Of a stretch of 64,000 nt of DNA, positions 1-8,090 are shown piece by piece; position 1 is the stretch's first letter, and every line of letters starts with the position of its first letter. The notes beneath the pieces were generated by a model, which saw only the letters and a list, made by a program, of their open reading frames with translations, was not told the DNA's origin and did not search any database. The stretch covers positions 1 to 64,000 of the forward strand of contig NZ_WBWA01000022.1 in NCBI RefSeq assembly GCF_008932295.1. The letters run 5' to 3'. This DNA is from Brucella tritici. Its GTDB lineage: Bacteria > Pseudomonadota > Alphaproteobacteria > Rhizobiales > Rhizobiaceae. The translations under genes and the position numbers were made by a program.

Positions 1-189
1 CTCTAAACGGATACGTGTGAAGAGCCGCCCAGTCTTCCTTTCCTCGTTCGATCTGAACAGGGCACGCGACCTAAAAATGTCGCATCTCTATCTTGCCCAT
101 CTGTCGCATCTGTATATTGCTGTTATATGGCTTAGTCGCATAACCCTTATTATGGAACTATGCCATTGATATTGCTGAATATTTTTGAT

Positions 190-372
190 TCAACGGGGCG
201 AAAAGCCCTTATCGGCCAATGCTCGTCGGATTTCCGATCCGGCGTCCCACATACGGTTGGCTTCGGCTTTGTCGACGGAGCGCCGCTCAAAATCCTCTGG
301 CAAGACGCGTTTCAGGAACTCCGCGAATGCCCTAGCCTGATCATCTGAAAGATTGACCGTTATTTCGTTCAT
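190..372 (-). CDS. small hypothetical protein
   Basis: A 60-residue soluble protein that starts with a short beta-like segment (MNEITVNLSDDQ) followed by helical, charged sequence and ends in GFSPR. The ATG at 372 has a purine-rich GGGGTGGG upstream. It resembles short accessory-plasmid proteins of unknown function. It lies downstream of the transfer genes on the same strand and may be the tail of that operon, though 140 bases separate it from the next gene. No function is proposed. Confidence 0.5.
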   Translation of the reverse strand: MNEITVNLSDDQARAFAEFLKRVLPEDFERRSVDKAEANRMWDAGSEIRRALADKGFSPR

Positions 373-513
373 TGACCCACCCCATTATTATCCGCGCGGA
401 TCAACTTGCGCAGAATTGTTACCATTGTCACGGATTTTCCCGACTGTGCTTTGCCAACGATGAGGCCTGTTTTAGGCACAGGCGGCGTTCCAACGCTGTT
501 CTTTGTCATTTCT

Positions 514-744
514 TCACCGTTCCAAAAAGGCGAGTCCCTTATCGGTCGGATTCAGCGACCGCACACTTCCTTGCGTCACGACAGGATGTGAAATCTCAGC
601 AAGCTCGTGATCGAGGAGCGTGCGCAGCCTGCCCCAGGTTAAATCTCGATCTTCGCCGCGTATGATCAGCGTCAGGTCTCCCCGCGCATCTTGTTCTTGG
701 GCCTCGGTCATGGGCCTAACCGCATACCAATCCTGATCAGCCAT
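514..744 (-). CDS. hypothetical protein at the end of the transfer operon
   Basis: A 76-residue soluble protein that I do not recognise. The ATG at 744 follows a good ribosome site (AGAGGA) and lies 12 bases after the stop of the DotB/TraJ-like gene on the same strand, so it is probably co-transcribed with traH-traI-traJ. It has no signal peptide or membrane segment. Its position suggests an accessory conjugation role, but the sequence itself does not show one. Confidence 0.55.
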   Translation of the reverse strand: MADQDWYAVRPMTEAQEQDARGDLTLIIRGEDRDLTWGRLRTLLDHELAEISHPVVTQGSVRSLNPTDKGLAFLER

Positions 745-756
745 CCCGTTTATCCT

Positions 757-1983
757 CTATGCAAGGATCTCGAACATCGACCGCGGAATAAAGCTCCGTG
801 CCTCGCTCATCGTGATCCAGCCTTCATCTACGAGTTTCATGGTGGATTGCGCGAGCGGTCGTGCAATCACCTTGTCGGACTTCATGCCTTCCTTCAGGAG
901 CTGGCGCACCACGGCAGACCATCCGTCGATTGGCTTATCCAGAAACCGGTCGCGAACATCGTCATCGAACACAAGGAATTCGCGAACCGCAAAGCGCTTG
1001 GTGCCGTCCGTCGTGCGGATAAGATGCTGCGTTATGAATATCTGCAACGAGCTGATCAGGTCGAATGCTCGCGCTGCCTGCTCCTCGGCCGGGAACTCCA
1101 TCGCCATGCGCCGTAGGCCCTCGGCAACTGAACCCGCATGAGTGGTCGTATTGACGATGTGGCCCTGAATGCTGGCCGCGATGCAGCCGCTCATAGAGCC
1201 ATGATCACGTGCCTCACCGACATTGATGATCGCCGGCGCTCGCCGAAGAGATGACCAGATTCCGGCTGCAAAGGTCGGAAGGTCACGGCCCTCCCCGATC
1301 TCTGATTGGCCGATCAGGCTCGCAGAATCGCCCTGCTCGCTAAGAATGTCGGCAAAGGTGAATTCTATCGGAGCCTGGAAATCCACGATCTTTCGCGGAT
1401 TTTCGTGGTTTTCAAGGTGGTGGCGGGTGATCGCGGCCATGGTTGTTGATTTTCCATGGCCTGTACCGCCGGCGATGACGATAATGCCGGATTTTGGATT
1501 GAGGAACGGCCTCAACTCTTGCTCAAACTGAACATCGTCCAGGGTCGGCGTGCGCGACGGCAACGATCGCATCGTCAATTCGACGCCGGAGCCACCGTTT
1601 TTCGTGATCGGAGTTGCATTGACGCGGAAGCGATGCCGTTCATGGCGACTGACTTGGACCTCATAGGAGAAATCGAGACAACGGCCCTGCCGCAAAATGC
1701 TCGGTGCATCGCTCGATCGCCAGATGTATGACAGCAGTAGATCGACCTCTGAGCGCAGTAACATGCGCTTGGTGCCGAAATGCTGGCGAGAATTGATCTG
1801 GATACGCGGTCGGGCTTCCGACTGGATGGTAATGTCGGACGCCCCGCGCTTGCCGGCGCCGACGATGAATGTGTCGAAAATCTCAGGCGAGGAATCGAAC
1901 CGCGTCGGCTCTTCCTTCAGAACGGGTACGAAGGAGTCGGTTGGCTTGAATGGAGTATCGTCCAGACGCGATTCGTCAATCAT
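757..1983 (-). CDS. traJ: TraJ/DotB-type conjugation ATPase
   Basis: A 408-residue cytoplasmic secretion ATPase of the PilT/VirB11 superfamily, closest in character to DotB and IncI TraJ. A Walker A motif (GGTGHGKST) lies near residues 172-180 and a Walker B-like INVGEARD further on, followed by a conserved His region (TTTHAGS). The family forms hexamers that energise assembly or substrate transfer of IncI/Dot-type type IVB secretion systems. It is the last recognisable gene of a traH(dotD)-traI(dotC)-small protein-traJ(dotB) cluster, the same order as in IncI plasmids, which supports the assignment. Only this part of the transfer apparatus is inside the window. Confidence 0.85.
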   Translation of the reverse strand: MIDESRLDDTPFKPTDSFVPVLKEEPTRFDSSPEIFDTFIVGAGKRGASDITIQSEARPRIQINSRQHFGTKRMLLRSEVDLLLSYIWRSSDAPSILRQGRCLDFSYEVQVSRHERHRFRVNATPITKNGGSGVELTMRSLPSRTPTLDDVQFEQELRPFLNPKSGIIVIAGGTGHGKSTTMAAITRHHLENHENPRKIVDFQAPIEFTFADILSEQGDSASLIGQSEIGEGRDLPTFAAGIWSSLRRAPAIINVGEARDHGSMSGCIAASIQGHIVNTTTHAGSVAEGLRRMAMEFPAEEQAARAFDLISSLQIFITQHLIRTTDGTKRFAVREFLVFDDDVRDRFLDKPIDGWSAVVRQLLKEGMKSDKVIARPLAQSTMKLVDEGWITMSEARSFIPRSMFEILA

Positions 1984-2135
1984 TTCCCTCGCCTATAGAG
2001 CCAATAGCCAGCAACCACAGCAATCAGCGCTACGACGATGAAGAGACCGCCATACCCCCCTTCCTGCTTGCGAAGGCCAAGGGGGTCGGCGGGATCGACC
2101 GTGCTTGTCTGGCTCGATATAGAATTTCCGTTCAC
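1980..2135 (-). CDS. small single-pass membrane protein between traI and traJ
   Basis: A 51-residue protein with a C-terminal transmembrane helix (GGLFIVVALIAVVAGYWLY) and a positively charged end (RRGK), so the tail is probably cytoplasmic. The GTG start at 2135 overlaps the TGA of the DotC-like gene (GTGA) and has GAGG seven bases upstream; a TTG start at 2171 is possible but weaker. The stop overlaps the start of traJ. Tight coupling on both sides suggests a transfer-apparatus component. I cannot match it to a named IncI protein. Confidence 0.6.
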   Translation of the reverse strand: MNGNSISSQTSTVDPADPLGLRKQEGGYGGLFIVVALIAVVAGYWLYRRGK

Positions 2136-3025
2136 TTGGAGACCTCGAATCTCCGAGTGATCGGTTTCCAACGCCGCGGGTCGGAAACGAATGTTGCGGC
2201 ATTCTCGATCTTCACCCGGCGCTGGCCGATAAACAGCTCTTCCGGCGTGCCCTTGGCACGAACCTCGCTCGACGTCACTACAAGGCTCTTGACCAGGCCA
2301 GCATCAACAAGACGCCGATATTCGACCATTCCCAAATAGTCGCGGCGAAGAAGGTTCATATTCTCCTTCAATGCTTCCTCGGCCTGCATCCGCCCCTGCC
2401 GCCAGCCTTCAGCCATATAGCGATCCCAAATCTTTCGCTCTTCCTTTCCAGAAGGAAGGAACTGGTCTGAGGGATCAGGCGTCTTATCGACGCCGATAAC
2501 CAGATAATCGCGCCAGCTCGGTATCACGGCCACGAGGCGACCCGGCTTCTCGATGCGGTAATATTCATCAGCCGCAACGCTTTCGCGGCCGCCGTCCGTG
2601 ATGGTGATCGCCTCCTTGGCCCTGCTCACGACAGGAGGAACGACATAGCCCGCCTCTTTCGGTGCCTTGTAGACCACATCATTGAAATTGAACTCTTGCG
2701 AAAGCCTCGACGACTGCGCCTCAAGCTCTCTCAGGATCTCCCACGAACGGCGCTCATAGGCGGCCTGAGCGGCATATGAGAGCGCTGCGTCGCGCAGTGC
2801 CGAATACCGCTCTGAATCAACAGCGTTCGCGCCGGTCCCGCTGCGCGTCTTACGGGCAAACTGCTCGTAAGTCATCGGTGCGGCCGTCCCGCCAGTTAGG
2901 TTGTCCACTCCGCCAAGGGTTGGAGGTGGAGGCGGCTCGTCCGGATTTGATGAACCGGTCGTGGTGCAACCGGCCAGGGCAACGGAGACGGACAGTGCGG
3001 CAAGGATTGTTGGAAACTGCTTCAT
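2132..3025 (-). CDS. traI: TraI/DotC-like outer-membrane lipoprotein
   Basis: A 297-residue lipoprotein with an N-terminal signal ending in a lipobox (VALAGC, Cys near residue 19) and a mature domain resembling DotC/IncI TraI. With DotD it forms the outer-membrane core that houses DotH in type IVB systems. The ATG overlaps the stop of the DotD-like gene by four bases (ATGA), and the downstream small membrane gene overlaps its own stop, so the cluster is translationally coupled. The assignment rests on the lipobox, the length, sequence character such as the AYERRSWEILRELE region, and gene order. Confidence 0.8.
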   Translation of the reverse strand: MKQFPTILAALSVSVALAGCTTTGSSNPDEPPPPPTLGGVDNLTGGTAAPMTYEQFARKTRSGTGANAVDSERYSALRDAALSYAAQAAYERRSWEILRELEAQSSRLSQEFNFNDVVYKAPKEAGYVVPPVVSRAKEAITITDGGRESVAADEYYRIEKPGRLVAVIPSWRDYLVIGVDKTPDPSDQFLPSGKEERKIWDRYMAEGWRQGRMQAEEALKENMNLLRRDYLGMVEYRRLVDAGLVKSLVVTSSEVRAKGTPEELFIGQRRVKIENAATFVSDPRRWKPITRRFEVSK

Positions 3026-3525
3026 AGCTTGGTGTCGTCCAGGTGCGGGACCGGGCTTTTTTCAGGCCGGGCGTAGTGGATGGTCATGACGCGTGCGAAC
3101 TGGTCAATTTCCAGCCATGCACGCCCCTTTCCTTGGCCGAAGGCTTCCCGCAAAAGGCCAAGAAGCGTCATGTCAGCCCAATGGACCGAAACCAAGATTG
3201 GAGACCCTGAACGTTCTCCATTCGCCCTAACGGAATAACCGGCCATGCGGGCCGCCTTCCGTGTGATATCATCCAGAGTACCGTTCCAACGGGCATGGAC
3301 CGGCTGTAAAAGCTCTTGTCCGGCGGTCTCCGGATGCAGCCTGACAGTATTACTTGCGTGAGGCTCTAGTGCTCTCGGATATAGCGAAGCATATCGCTTT
3401 TCCTCGTTCACAGTCGCCAACGACGAATCCAGATATTTTCTAACCGATAGAGTATCGAAATTCTCTTTCTTGTTCGCGCAGGCACCCAATAGGAATGCCA
3501 GAGCTACAATTACTGAGTTCCGCAT
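3022..3525 (-). CDS. traH: TraH/DotD-like outer-membrane lipoprotein
   Basis: A 167-residue lipoprotein: a short signal peptide, a lipobox (LLGAC), then a secretin-N-like domain whose WNGTLDDITRKAARMAGYSV stretch is typical of DotD/TraH. It is the first gene of the traH-traI-traJ cluster. An ATG at 3525 is preferred over the adjacent TTG at 3528. It partners DotC in the outer-membrane core of IncI/Dot-type systems. The 130 bases between it and the end of traA probably hold the operon promoter, but I could not define convincing -35/-10 boxes. Confidence 0.78.
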   Translation of the reverse strand: MRNSVIVALAFLLGACANKKENFDTLSVRKYLDSSLATVNEEKRYASLYPRALEPHASNTVRLHPETAGQELLQPVHARWNGTLDDITRKAARMAGYSVRANGERSGSPILVSVHWADMTLLGLLREAFGQGKGRAWLEIDQFARVMTIHYARPEKSPVPHLDDTKL

Positions 3526-3654
3526 CAAAAGTCGCCTTGTCTCTCATTATGGACAAGCGATCAATGGAATGATCACCCTCTCAAAATCAGTCCTACCCAA
3601 TTTGACGGATTTTGCAATATACAGCATCACCAAAGCGGGCATTTTCCTGCAATC

Positions 3655-6600
3655 TTAATACGAGATTCCGTGCCCCTTCTCTCGTCCGCGCGTTTGCTGC
3701 TGCTCGTGTGCCATCTCGATTTTCTGCGCCTGTTGAGCGGCCTGAACGGTCGTCGCAAGCTGGTCAGCTTTCGCGTACCCGGCTGCGAACGCTTCAACCC
3801 GCTGCTGATCAGCACCGGGCATCGCCTGGGCGAGGCGATCGCGATCAAGCTCATTCGTTCCCGACAGGCCGAACCGGTCGCGAACTGTCTCGACAAACCG
3901 TCGCAACTCACCCATTGCCTGCATGTCATCTGCTGTTCTGACCAAAGTGCCTAAACGATCGGGCGGGCTCTGCTCAATGCGGCCAACCAGCTCACGCGCT
4001 GCCGGCGAAAGATCCTCAATGGGCTCTCGCATCAGGGTGCGGAACCGCTGCTCGTCCTTGGTCAGATCATTCCTCAGATTGCTTCGAACCTGGCCGTAAT
4101 CCTGCAAGGCCGAGATCGCCGGCGAGACCGCTGCCAGCGCCTTCTCTCGCACGCCGTCATTTCGGCCGAACATGCTTCTGCTGCCGTGAAGCTCGCCAAC
4201 AGATGCTGGATTATCCCGAATGGACTGCGCGAAATCGGCGACTGGAACCCGCCCGTCATCTATCCGGTTCCGCAGCGCAGAAAGCACGGCTTCCGGCCGC
4301 TGCCAGACGGCTGCAACCGCCGTCTCGAGACGGCGTGTTGCTGATTGCATGACCGGCCGGGTTTCCATCCGTGCCGCAACCGTCGCCTCGATGCTTTCGC
4401 GCCAGTCGGAGATTGCTGCAACAAGGGGTTTTTCTGGTGTCGCAAACATCGCCTGCCTCTTTTCATACTGTTCGACTACCAGCCTCTCTTTCGCTTCGCT
4501 GTTGAGCGTCTGCGCGAGTTCGAGGCGCGTGAGATCCTGACCGGCTTTCTGCCCGGCATGGATCAGCGGCCAGTTGTCGATGAAAGCCTCTCGAACCGAC
4601 TCCGGTATCAGCGACTGAACCTGATTGCGATCGTCGGCGCCGAGATCCGGACCGATGGCAACGACAGTCGCTTGCGGAATAATGGACGCAATTTCCCGAT
4701 TGAAGCGCTGAAGATCCGCGGCGGCTGAACCGTCCCTTAATTCATATCCAGCACTCGTGAACCAACGCCGACGTGCTCGATCCGTATCAGAGATTTCGGC
4801 ATGTCCTAGATTATGCTCCAATCGGGAAAGGGCTTGACGAACCGCAGAAGTCATTTCGGGGAATGTGATGTCCGGAACCGTTACGACCTGCCGCTGTGAC
4901 GGTTGATATTCCGGCCGATGTTCGGCGGCTTTGCCCTGTTGCTGCTCGGGCCGAACGACATGGGCGAATTTCTTGCCAATGGCTTCCAGCCGCTCGGCAA
5001 CCTTCGTGAAGCGCTCTCGCAATGCCGCAAGCTGATGACGGAACATATCCCCAATTTCGCTCAATGAAGGGATGCCGCGCCGTTCAGCAAATTCCTTCAC
5101 GCTCAGACGGTAATCGTCAGTCCGTTCATAAGCGAGCGTGGTATCCTTCATGCGATCGCGTGAAAGTGTGTCCACCAGCTTATCCAGAGTTCCGAATTCA
5201 TCGGAACCTGCATAAAGAGTCGCACTGTCTCGATGCCGGCTCATCGCCACATACGTCATGTGCGCGTCCATCGTCGGGCTCGCTAGAACGTGGGCACGAT
5301 CGACCGTCGCGCCCTGGCTCTTGTGGATCGTCGCTGCATAGCCATAATCGATATTCGCGTAATCGTTCTGTGCGACGATGACGCTTCTGCCATCAAACAG
5401 ACCAATCACGAGACGGCCGCGACTAGCCTCCTCAACATTGCCGAATGAACCGTTCTCGACGCCAAGCTCACGGCTTTTCTCTAGAAATACGATACGATCC
5501 CCAACCGCAAACTGACGCTGGCCCCGATCAGTCCGGAACCCATGTTCCTCCTGAAGACCGCCTCCCTCTTTGATAACGTTACGGGCAGCCATATTCAGAG
5601 CGAGGACATCGACATTGCGATGCGCAAGCATCAACACATCGACGCCGGCCTCCCAATCACTCCGCCAATTGCCGATCAAAGAATTCCGAGCCGATGCACT
5701 GTCAGGTTCGAGCTGGACAAGATCATGTTCGATGTAGCGCCCGATCGCGTCCGCGGTATTCCCCTTGCCGAATTCAATGGTCGCATTCTGCATCCATTCT
5801 TCGCGCTGGCGGCGAACGCCCGTAAGCTCGATATACCCTGCGTCATCGGCAATAGCCCGGAAGGCGGCACCAGCTTCAATCGGCTGCAACTGGCGCGCAT
5901 CACCGAGTAAGATGAGCTTCGCTCCGGCTTCTTCTACCGCAGAAACAAATCGCTGCATCTGCGCTGAACCGACCATGCCTGCTTCATCAAGTACGAACAC
6001 ATCGCCCGGCCCCAACTGGCGAAGGCCGTTCTTCCAAGACGCCTCCCAGGAGGCAAGTGTGCGGGATTCAATGCCCGCACTTTCCTGCAAGCCGACAGCA
6101 GCCTTGCCGGCCAACGCTCCGCCTACGACACGCCTCCCCTCTCCCTCGTAAACCGCGCGAACTGCGTTCATCACAGTCGATTTGCCGGCACCTGCGTAAC
6201 CGACCATGACGGCGATACCCGCATGCTCAGTCAGGCGAGAAATGACAACCTTTTGCTCTGGATCGAATTTGAAACCGGCACGTTTCTCAACATCTGCGAC
6301 AACATTATCAGCGCTCTTCTGATTGACCGCAAAACCGTCCCGACCGACTAGCGACCGCGCAGAAGCGATCATAGTTCTTTCGGTATCGAGCACTTCCGTC
6401 GTTGTATATTTTGCGCGCTCAATGATCTTGTCTGTCATAGGATCGAAGATCGGTGATGCGATCATCACCTGATTTTCAAGCGCGCCTACGCGGAGGAACA
6501 GCGCCTGAAAATCCTCGTAGGAATCGGTGTAGCGATGGACTGTTCGCGCAACGTCGCGCTCATCGTAGACAGACTTTTCAGCGGTGATCAGCTTCAGGAT

Positions 6601-7407
6601 GATGGAAGGATCTGCCATCACCTGCTGGCGGCGTGTCGCTTCAATCTCTGCATTGATCTCTATGCGATCCGACTTCACCCCTTTCCGGTCCATCCCCTCG
6701 GCGGTAGGCCCGCGGTGCATGGTTGGTTCGATCGCAATTCCCTGCTCTGAATAGGAGCGGTGGTCAACACGAATATCGAAACCGTGTGAGGCAAGATGAT
6801 GGTTCTGCACATCCGCCCATGCTTCTCTCAGTGCAGGGATTAGTTCCTTGTCTCCGGCGAACTGGCGATATAGGGCATGGCCGTTCTTCGAGAATTTCGG
6901 CTCACCATTCTCATCAACCGCGCGAACGTTTTTTGCTCCAAATCCCTCATCTGTTAGAGGCCGCAAAGCGCTCATGATATGAACGTGCGGATTGCCCTTG
7001 ATCTCGTGATACGCCCAATCCGCCACTACCCCCTTCTTTGAAAAGTTCTCCTCCACGAATTCGCGGACCAAGGCAATGTTCTGTTCTCGCGAAAACTCAA
7101 CAGGCAGGGCAAGTGTCATTTCGCGAGCAAACTGCGCGTCCTTCCTGTTCTCGGATGCCTCAACTTTATTCCAAAAGGCCTCCGACGCTTGAACCGGAGA
7201 AAGGTTGGCTAGGGACCGCGCCCAATCAGGCGCATTAGCCGGTATCGCGAATTCGCTGTGAACGTTCCCACGCTTGTTCGAGAAATCGTAAGACCGCTCA
7301 TAGGTCTGATTGGTCATTGCGGCACAATGGCGGTACGATGCTGCCGCGACCGCGCTTTGCCCGGTCGCCCTGCTCAAAACCTTCGCATGAAGATGAAATA
7401 TCGCCAT
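3655..7407 (-). CDS. traA: TraA conjugative relaxase-helicase with C-terminal BID-like region
   Basis: A 1250-residue MobQ-type relaxase. The N-terminal MobA/MobL nickase (about 1-230) has an HVH metal motif at 141-143 in GNPHVHIMSALRP. A RecD-like helicase follows, with Walker A GYAGAGKST near 403-411 and a DEAGM motif. The last 250 residues closely resemble the BID region of the Fic toxin at 28.1 kb (shared SLFGRDD/SMFGRND-type and ALMREP/TLMREP-type blocks), and such domains act as type IV secretion signals. The ATG at 7407 matches the usual MAI-H start of rhizobial TraA; an ATG 12 bases upstream is also possible. It is divergent from traC across the likely oriT. Confidence 0.92.
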   Translation of the reverse strand: MAIFHLHAKVLSRATGQSAVAAASYRHCAAMTNQTYERSYDFSNKRGNVHSEFAIPANAPDWARSLANLSPVQASEAFWNKVEASENRKDAQFAREMTLALPVEFSREQNIALVREFVEENFSKKGVVADWAYHEIKGNPHVHIMSALRPLTDEGFGAKNVRAVDENGEPKFSKNGHALYRQFAGDKELIPALREAWADVQNHHLASHGFDIRVDHRSYSEQGIAIEPTMHRGPTAEGMDRKGVKSDRIEINAEIEATRRQQVMADPSIILKLITAEKSVYDERDVARTVHRYTDSYEDFQALFLRVGALENQVMIASPIFDPMTDKIIERAKYTTTEVLDTERTMIASARSLVGRDGFAVNQKSADNVVADVEKRAGFKFDPEQKVVISRLTEHAGIAVMVGYAGAGKSTVMNAVRAVYEGEGRRVVGGALAGKAAVGLQESAGIESRTLASWEASWKNGLRQLGPGDVFVLDEAGMVGSAQMQRFVSAVEEAGAKLILLGDARQLQPIEAGAAFRAIADDAGYIELTGVRRQREEWMQNATIEFGKGNTADAIGRYIEHDLVQLEPDSASARNSLIGNWRSDWEAGVDVLMLAHRNVDVLALNMAARNVIKEGGGLQEEHGFRTDRGQRQFAVGDRIVFLEKSRELGVENGSFGNVEEASRGRLVIGLFDGRSVIVAQNDYANIDYGYAATIHKSQGATVDRAHVLASPTMDAHMTYVAMSRHRDSATLYAGSDEFGTLDKLVDTLSRDRMKDTTLAYERTDDYRLSVKEFAERRGIPSLSEIGDMFRHQLAALRERFTKVAERLEAIGKKFAHVVRPEQQQGKAAEHRPEYQPSQRQVVTVPDITFPEMTSAVRQALSRLEHNLGHAEISDTDRARRRWFTSAGYELRDGSAAADLQRFNREIASIIPQATVVAIGPDLGADDRNQVQSLIPESVREAFIDNWPLIHAGQKAGQDLTRLELAQTLNSEAKERLVVEQYEKRQAMFATPEKPLVAAISDWRESIEATVAARMETRPVMQSATRRLETAVAAVWQRPEAVLSALRNRIDDGRVPVADFAQSIRDNPASVGELHGSRSMFGRNDGVREKALAAVSPAISALQDYGQVRSNLRNDLTKDEQRFRTLMREPIEDLSPAARELVGRIEQSPPDRLGTLVRTADDMQAMGELRRFVETVRDRFGLSGTNELDRDRLAQAMPGADQQRVEAFAAGYAKADQLATTVQAAQQAQKIEMAHEQQQTRGREKGHGISY

Positions 7408-7428
7408 GTAAACACACATAACAAGCAG

Positions 7429-7518
7429 GTATCGACTTGTCGATACATAAGTGCGCCCTTAGAAACCGGAGCGCTGCGCGGCTCCGGACGGGACTGACAA
7501 TGCGTTGGCTCCGCCAAC
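7429..7518. other. oriT: origin of transfer (oriT), RSF1010/Ti-like
   Basis: The gap between divergent traA and traC holds a perfect inverted repeat (GTATCGAC-tt-GTCGATAC, 7429-7446) directly beside TAAGTGCGCCCTTA (7448-7461). That sequence matches the nic-region core of RSF1010-family origins. Further dyads follow: CCGGAGC/GCTCCGG (7466-7487) and GTTGGC/GCCAAC (7504-7518). A dyad flanking a TAAGTGCGCCCT core is the known architecture for MobQ relaxases, and the location matches Ti plasmids. The exact nick position is inferred. The full gap runs 7408-7639. Confidence 0.8.
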
Positions 7519-7639
7519 ACTTTGTTTTTCTTAGTGGCTCGCTATCGCTCGACAGCTTATCGAGTGGATTTCAATCTTGCCGCATAGAGCAACTGGCGGT
7601 ATCAATGACGAGTGTACAGCGCAACAATGGAGGCTACTC

Positions 7640-7846
7640 GTGGCACGCACCTCAAAGGTATCGAAGATTCAGGAAGAGATCGCACGCTTGCAACAACAGC
7701 TCGATGCAGAACGCGCAAAGGAGGCTGAACGGCTAGGTGGACTGGCTGTCAAAGCTGGCCTTGCTGACGTCGATGTGTCCGACCGCGAATTACTCAAGGC
7801 TCTGAAGGAAGTGGCCGACCGATTTCAACAAACACCCGCTGAGTGA
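7640..7846 (+). CDS. traC: TraC-like conjugal transfer protein
   Basis: A 68-residue charged protein containing KIQEEIARLQQQLDAERAKEAERLG, a predicted coiled coil, followed by an AVKAGLADVDV segment typical of rhizobial TraC. A GTG start at 7640 is chosen because GGAGG lies about seven bases upstream. The family assists DNA processing at oriT of Ti and symbiotic plasmids, probably within the relaxosome. It is the first gene of the rightward traC-traD-coupling protein unit. Confidence 0.75.
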   Translation: MARTSKVSKIQEEIARLQQQLDAERAKEAERLGGLAVKAGLADVDVSDRELLKALKEVADRFQQTPAE

Positions 7847-7901
7847 AGCAGGGCGCTTAGCACTCCTGCTTGGGAAGCGACATAGGGAGTATCGAGACAG
7901 G

Positions 7902-8090
7902 ATGGCAGCAAATCGACAGAAGGATGCGCATGAGAAAATCATGCTTGGCGGCCTCGTCGTGAAGGCGGGTCTTCGCAATGATAACCCCGCCTTCATCCTC
8001 GGTGTGCTGCTGACGGCTTTCGAGCAAAAGGATAACGAGAAGCTTCGCACTGCGATGATTGAAAAGGGCAGGAAGGCTTTTGAGAAATGA
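7902..8090 (+). CDS. traD: TraD-like conjugal transfer protein
   Basis: A 62-residue protein with the KIMLGGLVVKAGL signature of the small rhizobial TraD proteins (unrelated to F-plasmid TraD). It shares the GGL-V-KAGL element with the preceding TraC, suggesting that the two are paralogues. Its TGA overlaps the ATG of the coupling-protein gene (ATGA), so translation is coupled. Its biochemical role is poorly known; context places it in DNA processing. Confidence 0.72.
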   Translation: MAANRQKDAHEKIMLGGLVVKAGLRNDNPAFILGVLLTAFEQKDNEKLRTAMIEKGRKAFEK

